From assembly GCA_050287605.1 (NCBI GenBank), contig JBNKCG010000088.1:1-64000 (forward strand): DNA of 64,000 nucleotides, given 5' to 3'. Within the stretch, counting starts at the first letter, position 1, and each line of letters starts with the position of its first letter. A program made the translations under genes and the position numbers. Below, piece after piece: positions 41,828-51,622 of the stretch. This DNA comes from QQUJ01 sp050287605 (lineage in GTDB: Bacteria > Pseudomonadota > Gammaproteobacteria > QQUJ01). The notes under the pieces are model-generated. The model was given only the letters and a program-made list of their open reading frames with translations. It made no database searches and was not told the origin of the DNA.

Positions 41828-44566
41828 ATGGCCGCCACCGCCAAACCGCAATCCGTGAAAAAGGTCCCCACCTACTGCTACCAATGCGTGGCGGGCCCCG
41901 ACTTCCTCACCGTCAAGGTGGTGGACGGTGTGGCCACCGAGGTGGAGCCCAACTTCTCCGCCTGCTCGGTCACCCCCTCCAACGGCAAGGTGTGCGTCAA
42001 GGCGTACGGATTGATTCAGAAGCTCTACAACCCCAATCGCATCCTCACCCCGATGAAGCGCACCAACCCAAAAAAGGGGCGCGACCAGGACCCGAAGTTC
42101 GTCCCCATCTCCTGGGACGAGGCGCTGGACACCATCGCCGAGCGGCTCAAGTCCATTCAGGCCCAAGGCGCCACCGACGCATCGGGCTACCCGCGCATTG
42201 CCGCCAGCTTCGGCGGCGGGGGTACGCCCACCTACTACATGGGCACGCTGCCGGCGTTCCTCGCCTCGTTGGGTCCCATCGATTTCGGTTTCGGCAGCGG
42301 CCAGGGTGTGAAGTGCTACCACTCCGAACACCTCTACGGCGAACTGTGGCACCGCGCCTTCACCGTGGCGCCGGACACCCCCAGTTGCGACTACGTGCTC
42401 TCCTTCGGCTACAACGTGGAGGCGTCAGGCGGCGTTGCCGGCGTGGCGCGCCACGCGGAGTTCCGCGCCCGGCGCGGCAAGCGCGTGCAGATCGAACCGC
42501 ACCTGTCGGTTACCGCCGCCTGTTCGGCCGAATGGGTGCCCATCCGCCCCAAGACCGACGCGGCCTTCATGTTCGGCCTGATCCACGTGATGCTGCACGA
42601 ACAGCGCGCGCGCCTGGACATCCCGTTTCTCAAACAGCGCACCACCTCACCCTACCTGATCGCACCCCACGGCTTCTTCCTGCGCGATCCTGAAACGCGC
42701 AAGCCGCTGATCTGGGACCTCAAGACCAAGCGCGCCGTCCCCTTCGACACCCCCGACACCGATCCGGCGCTGGAAGGGCAGTTCAAGGTCTCCGGCGTCG
42801 AAGTCGGTGCCGACGACGACTTCTGGGAACACGAGGAGGCTCAGGTCATACCCGCCTTCCAGAAGCTGTGCGACCACATGGAGCAGTACACGCCGCTGTG
42901 GGCGGCACGCATCTGCGGGGTGCACCAGAAGGTGATCCGGCGCCTGGCGCTGGAGTTCCTCGACCATGCCCGCGTCGGCGAGACCATCGAGATCGAAGGC
43001 CGCACTCTGCCCTACCGGCCGGTGGGCATCGCGCTGGGCAAGACCGTCAACAACGGCTGGGGCGGCTTCGACTGCTGCTGGTCGCGCACCCTGATGGCGT
43101 GCCTGGTGGGCGCGCTGGAAGTGCCGGGCGGCACCCTGGGCACCACGGTGCGCCTCAATCGCCCCGCCACCGACCGCAACCTGTCGGTCACCGCGCACCC
43201 GGACGGCTTCATGGACTACCCCATGAACCCCACCGACAAGGAAAACTGGCTGGCCAAACCCGACGTGCGCAACGCCAACCGCACGCTGATTCCGCTGGTG
43301 GCCAACTCTCCCTGGAGCCAGGCACTGGGCCCCACCCACCTCGCCTGGATGCAGCAGGAAGAGGCCCCGGAACACTGGGCGCAGGCCACCCCGCCCGACA
43401 TCTGGTTCGTCTACCGCACCAACCCCGCCATCTCCTTCTGGGACACCAAGCAGATCACCGAGGTGATGGCCAAATTCCCCTTCACCGTCTGCTTCGCCTA
43501 CACCCAGGACGAGACCAACTGGATGGCCGACATCCTGCTGCCCGACCGTACCGACCTGGAGGGGCTGCAGCTGATCCGCGTCGGCGGCACCAAGTTCATC
43601 GAGCAGTTCTGGGACTTCCAGGGCTTCGCGCTGCGCCAGCCGGTAGTCGAAGCCCAAGGCGACGCCCGTGACTTCACCTGGATCTCCACCGAGCTTGCAC
43701 GCCGCGCCGGGGTGCTGGAGAAATACAACAAGGCCATCAACCGCGGCGCCGCCGGCGTACCGCTGAAAGGCGACGCCTACGACTTCTCGCTGGCCGAGGA
43801 TCAGGTCCATTCGGTGGAGGCCATCTGGGACGCCACCTGCCGCGCCGCCAGCGCGGAGATCAGCGACGGCCAGGAGGCGCAGGGACTCGACTGGTACAAG
43901 GAGAACGCCGTGCGTGTCTCCGAGTTCCCGCGCGTCAAGTGGTACCTCTACGCCACCCTGGAGGATCAGAACCTGCGCTTCGAACTGCCCTACCAGGAAC
44001 GGCTGATGCGCGTCGGCAAACAGTTGGGCCGCCGCCTGCACGAGCACGGCATCTCCTGGTGGGACGAGCAGCTCGAAGAGTACGACCCCATGCCCGAGTG
44101 GAAGGACTACCCCGGCATGTGGGAGCGTGCCCTGGAGCGCAATTTCAACGTCGACATCCGCGACTACCCGTTCTGGGCGGTCACCTCGCGCAGCATGCAA
44201 TACGCCTGGGGCGGCAACATGGGCATCCAGATGATCAAGGAGGTCTCCGACAACGTCGCCGGCCACCGCTGCGTGGTGATGAACACCCAGCGCGCCGCCG
44301 AGCTGGGACTAAAAGATGGCGACGTCGTGGAGATCGCCTCGCCACTCAACGCCACGCGCGGCCCGCTGCTCACCCGCCAGGGAATCCGCCCCGACACGGT
44401 GCTGATGATCGGCCAGTTCGACCACTGGGCGACGCCCTTTGCCAAGGAGTTCAACGCGCCCAGCCTCAACACCCTGGTGCCCATGCTGCTCGACCTCACC
44501 GACTCCACCGGGTCGGGCGCCGACCTCACCAAGGTCAAGATCACCAAGTTGCGGGGCCGCGCATGA
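41828..44566 (+). CDS. padB: Phenylacetyl-CoA:acceptor oxidoreductase, molybdopterin subunit (PadB-like)
   Basis: A 912-residue protein of the DMSO-reductase molybdoenzyme family without a Tat signal, so it is cytoplasmic. The N-terminal cluster region has C17 and C20 (YCYQC), C46 and C56; the third cysteine usual at position 24 is Pro. Cofactor-binding parts include FGSGQGVKCYHSEHLYGE, SFGYNVEASGG and GIALGKTVNNGW, and the C-terminal domain has DGDVVEIASP. With an iron-sulfur subunit and a membrane subunit next to it and paaK after, it fits PadBCD, which oxidises phenylacetyl-CoA by four electrons to phenylglyoxylate and CoA, passing electrons to quinone. Another arylacetyl-CoA oxidase is possible. 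Confidence 0.82.
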   Translation: MAATAKPQSVKKVPTYCYQCVAGPDFLTVKVVDGVATEVEPNFSACSVTPSNGKVCVKAYGLIQKLYNPNRILTPMKRTNPKKGRDQDPKFVPISWDEALDTIAERLKSIQAQGATDASGYPRIAASFGGGGTPTYYMGTLPAFLASLGPIDFGFGSGQGVKCYHSEHLYGELWHRAFTVAPDTPSCDYVLSFGYNVEASGGVAGVARHAEFRARRGKRVQIEPHLSVTAACSAEWVPIRPKTDAAFMFGLIHVMLHEQRARLDIPFLKQRTTSPYLIAPHGFFLRDPETRKPLIWDLKTKRAVPFDTPDTDPALEGQFKVSGVEVGADDDFWEHEEAQVIPAFQKLCDHMEQYTPLWAARICGVHQKVIRRLALEFLDHARVGETIEIEGRTLPYRPVGIALGKTVNNGWGGFDCCWSRTLMACLVGALEVPGGTLGTTVRLNRPATDRNLSVTAHPDGFMDYPMNPTDKENWLAKPDVRNANRTLIPLVANSPWSQALGPTHLAWMQQEEAPEHWAQATPPDIWFVYRTNPAISFWDTKQITEVMAKFPFTVCFAYTQDETNWMADILLPDRTDLEGLQLIRVGGTKFIEQFWDFQGFALRQPVVEAQGDARDFTWISTELARRAGVLEKYNKAINRGAAGVPLKGDAYDFSLAEDQVHSVEAIWDATCRAASAEISDGQEAQGLDWYKENAVRVSEFPRVKWYLYATLEDQNLRFELPYQERLMRVGKQLGRRLHEHGISWWDEQLEEYDPMPEWKDYPGMWERALERNFNVDIRDYPFWAVTSRSMQYAWGGNMGIQMIKEVSDNVAGHRCVVMNTQRAAELGLKDGDVVEIASPLNATRGPLLTRQGIRPDTVLMIGQFDHWATPFAKEFNAPSLNTLVPMLLDLTDSTGSGADLTKVKITKLRGRA

Positions 44567-45246
44567 GTCGTTACGTCATGGTGGCGGACCTCAACCGCTG
44601 CGTCGGCTGCCAGACCTGCACCGCCGCCTGCAAGCACACCAACGCCACCGCCCCCCACGTGCAGTGGCGCAAGGTGCTGGATCTGGAGGTGGGCGAGTAC
44701 CCCGACGTACGCCGCGCCTTCGTGCCGGTGGGCTGCCAGCACTGCGCCGATCCGCCGTGCATGCACGTCTGCCCCTCCACCGCCACCCGCCAGCGCAACG
44801 ACGGGCTGGTCTCCATCGACTACGACCTGTGCATCGGCTGCGGCTACTGCATGGTGGCCTGCCCCTACCAGGCGCGTTACAAGGTGGTGGAGCCGGCGCA
44901 GGCGTATACCGGTCTCAAGCGCATGCTCCACGAACTGAAGCGCGAGGACCCGCGCCGCCTCAAGGTGGCGCAAAAGTGCACCTTCTGCTCCGACCGCATC
45001 GACGACGGGCTGGAGAAAGGCCTCACCCCCGGCGTCGATCCCGAAGCCACGCCCGCCTGCGCCAACGCCTGCATCGCCGACGCGCTGGTGTTCGGCGATA
45101 TCGAAGACCCGGCCAGCCGCGTCAACCAGTTGCTCGCCGAGAACCAGTGGTTTCGCATGCACGAGGAGCTCGGCACCGATCCGGGGTTTTACTACCTGTG
45201 GGACGGCCTGCGCGGTGACGATGAGGAAGAGGAAGAGGAGTCATGA
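44563..45246 (+). CDS. padC: Phenylacetyl-CoA:acceptor oxidoreductase, iron-sulfur subunit (PadC-like)
   Basis: A 227-residue ferredoxin-like electron-transfer subunit with four cysteine groups: CVGCQTCTAACKH, CQHCADPPCMHVCP, CIGCGYCMVACP and CTFC...CANAC. These bind four [4Fe-4S] clusters, as in DmsB/NrfC-type subunits. It starts within the padB stop (ATGA overlap) and its own stop overlaps padD. The C-terminus is a run of Glu (DDEEEEEES). It carries electrons from the molybdenum site to the membrane anchor. Confidence 0.87.
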   Translation: MSRYVMVADLNRCVGCQTCTAACKHTNATAPHVQWRKVLDLEVGEYPDVRRAFVPVGCQHCADPPCMHVCPSTATRQRNDGLVSIDYDLCIGCGYCMVACPYQARYKVVEPAQAYTGLKRMLHELKREDPRRLKVAQKCTFCSDRIDDGLEKGLTPGVDPEATPACANACIADALVFGDIEDPASRVNQLLAENQWFRMHEELGTDPGFYYLWDGLRGDDEEEEEES

Positions 45247-46127
45247 GCTTCAACCCCGCCGAACCGACGCTGCAGAAGGTGTGGGACTGGCGCGCTGCCG
45301 GCAACTTCATCGGCGGCGGCACCGGCAGCGGCCTGCTGATGGTGACCCTGGTGGCAGCACTCACCGGCGCACCGGTGTTCGCCCCCGCACTGGCGGGCCT
45401 GGTGTGCGTGGCGCTGGGACTGTCCATGGTGTGGCTGGAGATCGGGCGCCCGCTGCGCGCACTGCACGTCTTCTTCCACCCGCAGACCTCGTGGATGACG
45501 CGCGAGGCGGCCACCTCGGTTCCGCTGATGCTGGCCGGCGCGTTGACGCTGTGGCTGCAATGGATCGGAGTGGCGGCGTTGCTGGCCGTCATCGCCGCGG
45601 TTTTTCTCTACTGCCAGGGGCGCATCCTGCACGCCTCACGCGGCATCCCGGTGTGGCGCACGCCGCGCATCGTACCGCTGATCTTCATCACCGGGCTGGC
45701 CGAGGGTGCCGCGCTGTTTCTGCTGCTGATGCCGCTGGCCTCACCCGCCACCTTCGCCGCCGGCGGCCGGACCGCGCTGGTGCTGCTGGTGGCGTTCAGC
45801 GTCATGCGCTTCGGCGCCTGGAAGAGCTATCGCGCTGGGTTGGAGGGCGCGGCGCCGCTGGCCGCGCTGCGGGCGCTACGCGATGCCGACGGCGTGGTCG
45901 CGCTGCTGGGCGGCGTCGCCCCCGCCCTGCTTGCCGCCGTCGGGCTGCTGTTGGGCAACTACGCCACCGCGTTCGGCTTCGCGGCCGGCGCCCTGGCCCT
46001 CTACGGCGGCTGGCACATGAAGGCGGTCATTATTACCCGCGCGTCTTACAATCAGGGTTTCGCCATCAACCGCACGCCGGCTCGCGGCGGCGGCAAACCG
46101 GGACCGGGAACCAAACCCGGCTGGTAA
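45243..46127 (+). CDS. padD: Phenylacetyl-CoA:acceptor oxidoreductase, membrane subunit (PadD-like)
   Basis: A 294-residue membrane protein with about eight hydrophobic segments, of the NrfD/DmsC anchor type. Recognisable positions are VWDWRAAGNFIGGGTGSGLLM near the N-terminus, GLSMVWLEIGRPLRALHVF, and HPQTSWMTREA. It has no haem-binding His pattern, so it would pass electrons from PadC to quinone directly. It overlaps padC by 4 bases and ends the padBCD set. Confidence 0.83.
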   Translation: MSFNPAEPTLQKVWDWRAAGNFIGGGTGSGLLMVTLVAALTGAPVFAPALAGLVCVALGLSMVWLEIGRPLRALHVFFHPQTSWMTREAATSVPLMLAGALTLWLQWIGVAALLAVIAAVFLYCQGRILHASRGIPVWRTPRIVPLIFITGLAEGAALFLLLMPLASPATFAAGGRTALVLLVAFSVMRFGAWKSYRAGLEGAAPLAALRALRDADGVVALLGGVAPALLAAVGLLLGNYATAFGFAAGALALYGGWHMKAVIITRASYNQGFAINRTPARGGGKPGPGTKPGW

Positions 46128-46130
46128 CAG

Positions 46131-46151
46131 AATCGCGCACCAGCCGCGATT
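46131..46151 (+). repeat. Short hairpin after padD
   Basis: AATCGCG (46131-46137) and CGCGATT (46145-46151) with a 7-base loop, no U-tract. It lies in the 116-base gap before paaK and could be a processing or attenuation stem. Confidence 0.4.
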
Positions 46152-46243
46152 AACGACAATAAACGGTTGCGCACCTAGCAAGGTCGGCGTACCTGTGCAC
46201 CGCGGAGCGAAACCCGGCTCAAGGAGCAGCAGGAGGGGATGAG

Positions 46244-47581
46244 ATGAGTGCGACGAATCCGGCCGCCGGGGCGACGACCCACGACGGCTACTACTTCCAG
46301 CCCGAGTGGGAAACCCTACCGCGCAGCGAGCTCCGGAAGCTGCAACTCGAGCGGCTCAAACAGACGCTGCGCCGCACCTACGACAACGTGACCCACTACC
46401 GCACCGCGTTCGACGCCGCCGGCGTAACGCCGGACGATCTGCACCGATTAGAGGATCTCGCGAGGTTCCCCTTCACCGTGAAGGACGACCTGCGCAACGC
46501 CTACCCCTTCAACCTCTTCGCCGTACCGCGTGAACAGGTGGTGCGTGTGCACGCCTCCTCCGGCACCACCGGCAAGCCCACCGTGGTGGGCTATACCCGC
46601 GACGACATCGACATGTGGTCGGATCTCATGGCCCGCACCCTGGCGGCCACCGGCGCGCGCCCCGGCGACATCGTGCACAACGCCTACGGCTACGGGCTGT
46701 TCACCGGCGGGCTGGGGGCGCACTACGGCTGCGAACGCCTGGGCGCCACCGTGGTCCCCATGTCCGGCGGCAACACCGAAAAACAGATCGTGCTGCTGCA
46801 GGATTTCGGTGCCCGCGCCCTGTGCGCCACCCCCTCCTATGCGCTGAACATCGCCGAGGTGGCCGAGGCCGAAGGGGTGGATCTACGTTCGGGACCGCTG
46901 GCAGTAGGTGCTTTCGGCGCCGAGCCCTGGTCGGACGCCATGCGTGCCGAACTCGACGAGCGCTTGGGCATCACCGCGGTGGACGTCTACGGGCTGTCCG
47001 AGATCCTCGGCCCGGGCGTGGCCGCCGAGTGCCGCGAGGAGCGCGCCGGCCTGCACGGCTGGGAGGATCACTTCCTGTTCGAGATCATCGATCCCGACAG
47101 CGGCGAACCGCTGCCCCTGGGCGAAACCGGCGAGCTGGTGATCACCACGCTCACCAAGCAGGCGCTGCCCATGATCCGCTACCGCACCCGCGACATCACC
47201 TATCTTTCCGACGAGCCCTGTGCCTGCGGCCGCACCCACGTGCGCATCAAGCGGGTGACCGGACGCAACGACGACATGCTCATCATCCGCGGCGTCAACC
47301 TCTATCCTTCACAGGTGGAAGCGGTGCTGGTGGGCTTTGCGGGCATCGCCCCCTACTACCAGTTGGTGGTGCGGCGCGAGGGTTCGCTGGACGAGCTGAC
47401 GGTGGAGGTGGAAGCGACCCCGGAAACCCCCGCCGACGGTTATCCGGCGCTGGGGCAAGCCATCCGTCACCACATCAAATCGCTGATCGGCGTCACCTGC
47501 ACGGTGGAGATCATGCAGCCCGGCGAGGTACCGCGCTCGCAGGGCAAGGCGGTGCGGGTGCGCGACCTGCGGCACCTGTAG
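46244..47581 (+). CDS. paaK: Phenylacetate-CoA ligase
   Basis: A 445-residue AMP-forming ligase of the PaaK family. The P-loop is HASSGTTGKPTVVGYT (about residue 100), followed by NAYGYGLFTGGLGAHYG, PMSGGNTEKQI and GAEPWSDAMR. DVYGLSEILGPGVAAEC and YRTRDIT bind the adenylate, and the C-terminal VTGRNDDMLIIRGVNLYPSQVE includes the hinge before the catalytic Lys in PRSQGKAVRVRDLR. It makes phenylacetyl-CoA, the substrate of PadBCD just upstream. A very similar second copy lies at 51623. Confidence 0.93.
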   Translation: MSATNPAAGATTHDGYYFQPEWETLPRSELRKLQLERLKQTLRRTYDNVTHYRTAFDAAGVTPDDLHRLEDLARFPFTVKDDLRNAYPFNLFAVPREQVVRVHASSGTTGKPTVVGYTRDDIDMWSDLMARTLAATGARPGDIVHNAYGYGLFTGGLGAHYGCERLGATVVPMSGGNTEKQIVLLQDFGARALCATPSYALNIAEVAEAEGVDLRSGPLAVGAFGAEPWSDAMRAELDERLGITAVDVYGLSEILGPGVAAECREERAGLHGWEDHFLFEIIDPDSGEPLPLGETGELVITTLTKQALPMIRYRTRDITYLSDEPCACGRTHVRIKRVTGRNDDMLIIRGVNLYPSQVEAVLVGFAGIAPYYQLVVRREGSLDELTVEVEATPETPADGYPALGQAIRHHIKSLIGVTCTVEIMQPGEVPRSQGKAVRVRDLRHL

Positions 47582-47615
47582 GAGCGGCCGCTGGCCGCGA
47601 ATGGATTGGGCTGTA

Positions 47616-47787
47616 TCTCGCGCAAAGGCGCCAAGAACGCAAAGAGGCGCAAAGGGATTATTGCCTCTCGTTGCCAAGTTCAGCGTCCTGGCGAAAGGAG
47701 TCGCTCTGTGCGGCGCCATGGTGGTCGCTTAATCAAGCGAATCATTTTCTTGGCGCTCCTTGGCGCCCTTCGCGTCTTTGCGCGAAA
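47616..47787. repeat. Intergenic inverted-repeat element (TCTCGCGCAAA family), upstream of iorA
   Basis: The left arm starts TCTCGCGCAAAGGCGCC at 47616; the right arm (47749-47787) reads, in reverse complement, TTTCGCGCAAAGACGCG and continues similarly. A central perfect hairpin TCGCTT-AATC-AAGCGA is at 47725-47740. Shorter relatives of the same arm occur at 57765 and 58890. It fills most of the 234-base paaK-iorA gap. Confidence 0.6.
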
Positions 47788-47815
47788 AAAAAGCTCAACA
47801 ACGTAGGAGCAGACC

Positions 47816-49972
47816 ATGGCAGCACAGGCAGCCCGCGCCGTAAGCGGCGCGGAGCGATCCTTCGCCCAGCAGGCCCAGCAGCTGCGCCTGGGTGCCGGCG
47901 AGACCTTCCACGGCGAGGCGATCCTCGCCGTCACCAAGGCGCTGCTGCAATCGGGTGTGGCCTACGTGGGCGGCTATCCCGGCGCCCCGGTCTCGCACCT
48001 CATGGACGTGCTGGCCGATTGCCGCACCGAGGTGCTGGAGCCGCTCGGCGTGCAGTTCGAGGCCTCGGCCAGCGAGGCCGGCGCCGCGGCGCTGCTGGGC
48101 GCCTCCATCCACTATCCGCTGCGCGGGGCGGTGACCTGGAAATCCATCGTCGGCACCAACGTCGCCTCGGATGCGCTCTCCAACCTCGCCTCCGCCGGCG
48201 TCACCGGCGGGGCGCTGATCGTCATCGGCGAGGACTACGGCGAGGGCGCCAGCGTGATCCAGGAACGCACGCATCCGACGGCGCTGAAATCCTCCATCCC
48301 GCTGCTCGATCCGCGCTACCACCTGCCGCGGCTGGTGGAACTCACCGAACAGGCCTTCGAGCTCTCCGAGGCGTGCCAGCTGCCGGTGATGATGTCGCTG
48401 CGCATCCGCGCCGCGCACCTGACCGGCGCCTTCACCTGCAAGGAGAACCGCCCGCCCCCCTTCAGCCCCAACAACCCGTTCCCGGAGGCGCGCTACGACT
48501 ACGGGCGCATCGTGCTGCCCCCCTCCACCTACGCCCAGGAGAAGGCCAAGTTCGACGAGCGCCTGCCGGCGGCACGGCGTTTCATTGTCGAGCACGGCAT
48601 CAACGAGCACTTCCCCGGCGAGCGCGAGAAGCTGGGCATTATCCTCCAGGGCGGCACCTACGGCGTGGTGCTGCGCGGGCTGCGGCTGCTGGGTGCGGCC
48701 GACGCGCTGGGCAACACCCACATCTCGCTGCTGGTGCTCAACGCCATCCACCCGCTGGTGCCCGATCAGATCACCGAATTCCTGCGCGGCAAGGACGAGG
48801 TGCTGATCGTCGAGGAAGGCAACCCGGCGCTCATCGAACAGCAGGTGCGCGCCTTGGCCCAGGCGCAGGGCATTGCGGTGCGCATTACCGGCAAAGATGT
48901 GCTGCCCGAGGCGGGCGAATACGTCGCCGACGTGGTGCGCGACGGCCTGGCCGCATGGCTGGCGCTGGCCGCTCCGGATGATTTGGGGAAAACGGCCGGC
49001 GAGCGGCAGGCCAAGCGCGAAAAAGCGGTCGCCGCGGCACGCGCCCTGTCGCCCGGCGCCATCCCGCCGCGGCCACCTTCTTTCTGCACCGGTTGTCCCG
49101 AACGGCCGCTGTTCACGGCGCTCAAGCTGCTGATGCGCGACATCGGCCCCCTGCACATCTCCTCCGACATCGGCTGCAACACCTTCGCCACCCTGCCGCC
49201 GTTCAACCTCGGCAGTTCGGTGCTGGGCTACGGACTGAGCCTCGCCAGCGGCGGTGCGGTGGGCCGTGCACTCAACCAACCCACCGTGGCGGTGATGGGC
49301 GACGGCGGCTTCTGGCACGGCGGGCTCACCACCGGCGCCGCCAACGCCTTCTGGAACGGCCACGACGCGGTGTTGATCATCATCGAAAACGGCTACGCCT
49401 CGGCCACCGGCCAGCAGCACGTCCCCTCCACCGGCTCGACGCCGTGGGGCGATCCGCGGCGCATCTCCATCGAGCGCACCCTGCGCGGGCTCGGGGTGAA
49501 TTGGATTCGCCGCGTCGACGCCTACGACGTGACCAAGACCCTGGGCGTGCTCCGCGAAGCGCTGGCACGACGCGGGCCGGAGCTGCGCGTGATCATCTCC
49601 GACCAGGAGTGCATGCTGGCGCGCCAGCGCCGCGAAAAGCGCCGCAGCGCTGAGCTGGCGCAGGCGGGCCGCCCGGTGCCCAAAGCGCGCTTCGGGGTCG
49701 ACGCCGAGGTGTGCACGGGGGACCACTCTTGCATGCGCTTGTCGGGCTGCCCCTCGCTGACCTTGAAGCGCGCCGACGATCCGCTCAAGGACGGTCCCAC
49801 CGCCCATGTCGAAGCCAGTTGCGTGGCCTGCGGCCTGTGCGGCTCGGCCGCCCAGGCGGCCGCCCTGTGCCCCTCGTTCTACCGCGCGGAAACGATCGCC
49901 AACCCCAGCGCCTGGCAGCGCCTGCGCGCCGGCGTCTCGGCCCGGCTGCTGAAGATGATGGGGGCGTCGTGA
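47816..49972 (+). CDS. iorA: Indolepyruvate/arylpyruvate:ferredoxin oxidoreductase, alpha subunit
   Basis: A 718-residue subunit of the IorA type. The N-terminal pyrimidine-binding part reads GVAYVGGYPGAPVSHLMDVL, with the Glu in QFEASASEAGAAALLGAS. The diphosphate-binding part reads FCTGCPERPLFTALK, DIGCNTFATLPPFN and GDGGFWHGGLTTGAANAFWN. The C-terminal ferredoxin-like part has CTGDHSCMRLSGCPS and CVACGLCG...CPSFYRAE. It would convert aryl-pyruvates (phenylpyruvate, indolepyruvate) to aryl-acetyl-CoA with reduction of ferredoxin. It lies between two paaK genes, so arylacetyl-CoA is the common product. Confidence 0.88.
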   Translation: MAAQAARAVSGAERSFAQQAQQLRLGAGETFHGEAILAVTKALLQSGVAYVGGYPGAPVSHLMDVLADCRTEVLEPLGVQFEASASEAGAAALLGASIHYPLRGAVTWKSIVGTNVASDALSNLASAGVTGGALIVIGEDYGEGASVIQERTHPTALKSSIPLLDPRYHLPRLVELTEQAFELSEACQLPVMMSLRIRAAHLTGAFTCKENRPPPFSPNNPFPEARYDYGRIVLPPSTYAQEKAKFDERLPAARRFIVEHGINEHFPGEREKLGIILQGGTYGVVLRGLRLLGAADALGNTHISLLVLNAIHPLVPDQITEFLRGKDEVLIVEEGNPALIEQQVRALAQAQGIAVRITGKDVLPEAGEYVADVVRDGLAAWLALAAPDDLGKTAGERQAKREKAVAAARALSPGAIPPRPPSFCTGCPERPLFTALKLLMRDIGPLHISSDIGCNTFATLPPFNLGSSVLGYGLSLASGGAVGRALNQPTVAVMGDGGFWHGGLTTGAANAFWNGHDAVLIIIENGYASATGQQHVPSTGSTPWGDPRRISIERTLRGLGVNWIRRVDAYDVTKTLGVLREALARRGPELRVIISDQECMLARQRREKRRSAELAQAGRPVPKARFGVDAEVCTGDHSCMRLSGCPSLTLKRADDPLKDGPTAHVEASCVACGLCGSAAQAAALCPSFYRAETIANPSAWQRLRAGVSARLLKMMGAS

Positions 49973-50038
49973 TGCGACCCGGCATACAAACGGAAGGCGC
50001 CGTGGGAGCGAGTTCACGCCAACACCCGGAGGAACGCG

Positions 50039-51502
50039 ATGACACCTGACCGTCCCCTGACCCTGCTCATCGGCGCCCTCGGCGGCCAGGGCGGCGGGTT
50101 GCTGGCCGACTGGCTGGTGGAGGCGGCGCGCACGGCGGGCTACCCGGCCCAAGGGACCTCCATTCCCGGCGTCGCCCAGCGCACCGGTGCCACCACCTAT
50201 TACTTCGAACTTTTTCCCCAGCGCGAGCCGGCCGGAGAACCGGTCTTCTCGCTCTTCCCCAGCGCCGGCGACGTGGATCTGGTCGCCGCCCTGGAGCCCA
50301 CCGAGGCCGGCCGCGCCCTGGAGCGCGGCCTGGTGACCGATCGCACTATCGTCATCAGCAGCGCCAAACGCATCTTCAGCACCGCCGAGAAGGTGATCGC
50401 CGGCGACGGCACCATTGCACCCCTGCCCATCCTGCAGGCGCTGCACGCCGCGGCGCAACGCCTGATCCGCCTCGACGCCGCCGACACCGAGGCCGCCGTC
50501 AATGCGGTGATGCTGGGGGCCATCGCCGGCAGCGACGTACTGCCCCTGGAGCCGGATCACTACCGCAACGCCATCCAACAGCGCGGAGTAGCGGTGCAGG
50601 CCAACCTGCGCGGCTTTGAAAGCGGCTTCGCCCTCGCCCGCTCTGGGCACCAGGAAGCGCCCACCGAATCCGAGATGCGCTTTCACTCGGCGCCAGAAAC
50701 ATTTCGCAGCGCCGTCGCGGCGCTGCCCGCGCCGCTGCAGCCCATGGTAGGTCACGGTCTGGCACGCCTGGTCGACTACCAGGATGCCGCTTACGCCGCG
50801 CGCTACCTGGAGCGTCTACAGCCCATCATCGCCCTCGATGCCGAACACGGCGACGGCGCCTTCCGCCTCGCCGTCGACGTGGCGCGCCGCCTGGCCGCCT
50901 GGATGAGCTACGAGGACGTAATCCGCGTCGCCCAGCTCAAAACCCGCACCGGACGCCTGGCACGCATCGGCACAGAGGTGGGCACACGGCCAGGCGAACC
51001 GCTGCGGGTGGTGGAGTATCTCAAACCGGGTTCCGCCGAGATGCGCGCCGTCCTGCCTCCTGCCCTCGCCCGCTTCATCCGCGAGCCGACGCCCGGCCAG
51101 ACGGCCGGACGCCCGCTGCGCCTGCCCACCACCTCGCCGTGGGGCTGGCTGGCGCTGCGCCTGCTGGCCGCGTTGCGCCCGTGGCGCCCGCGCAGCATCG
51201 GCTACGCCCGCGAACAAGCGCTCATCGGACAGTGGCTGGGCGCAGTGGCCACCGCCGCCCCGCGGGACTACGGGCTGGCCTGCCAGACGGCTGAACTGGC
51301 CCTCTGGGCGCGCGGCTACGGCGCGGTGCGCGAACGCGGGCTGGAGTGGCTGACGACGCTGTTCGCGGGATGGGAGCAGCGCCTGGCGAGCGAGCCCGAC
51401 GCGCTACGCAACGCGGTGGCGGCCGCCCTCAAGTCGGCGCGCGACGATCCGGATTCGGGATGCCGGACCGGCGCTCTATCGGGTGATCCGGCGACGGGTT
51501 GA
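50039..51502 (+). CDS. iorB: Indolepyruvate oxidoreductase beta-family subunit (long form)
   Basis: A 487-residue subunit. Residues about 1-200 are the gamma-type 2-oxoacid oxidoreductase domain (LIGALGGQGGGLLADWLVEAAR, GVAQRTGATTYYFEL). The remaining 290 residues are the long C-terminal extension found in the larger 'IorB family' proteins; typical archaeal IorB has only about 200. Segments such as LVDYQDAAYAARYLERL and RRLAAWMSYEDVIRVAQLKTR belong to this extension, whose function is not known to me. It follows iorA by 66 bases. Confidence 0.82.
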   Translation: MTPDRPLTLLIGALGGQGGGLLADWLVEAARTAGYPAQGTSIPGVAQRTGATTYYFELFPQREPAGEPVFSLFPSAGDVDLVAALEPTEAGRALERGLVTDRTIVISSAKRIFSTAEKVIAGDGTIAPLPILQALHAAAQRLIRLDAADTEAAVNAVMLGAIAGSDVLPLEPDHYRNAIQQRGVAVQANLRGFESGFALARSGHQEAPTESEMRFHSAPETFRSAVAALPAPLQPMVGHGLARLVDYQDAAYAARYLERLQPIIALDAEHGDGAFRLAVDVARRLAAWMSYEDVIRVAQLKTRTGRLARIGTEVGTRPGEPLRVVEYLKPGSAEMRAVLPPALARFIREPTPGQTAGRPLRLPTTSPWGWLALRLLAALRPWRPRSIGYAREQALIGQWLGAVATAAPRDYGLACQTAELALWARGYGAVRERGLEWLTTLFAGWEQRLASEPDALRNAVAAALKSARDDPDSGCRTGALSGDPATG

Positions 51503-51622
51503 TCAACGGGGATGGCGGCGGCGCCCGTTCCGGCCCCGATCACCCACCGACGCAACCACTTAATCACCCCACCATCCACCGGGTAAACTACCGCAAACCG
51601 CATGTGAACAGAGGGGGAGTCC

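Noticed and set aside
46615..48981. Roughly 790-codon plus-strand frame spanning the paaK-iorA junction
   Set aside because: It is an alternate frame of paaK and iorA, rich in Arg, Ala and His; both host genes are strongly supported.
47795..50755. Nearly 1000-codon open frame on the minus strand opposite iorA and iorB
   Set aside because: It is antisense to two proteins with complete thiamine-diphosphate and cluster motifs; the composition is typical of a GC-driven mirror frame.
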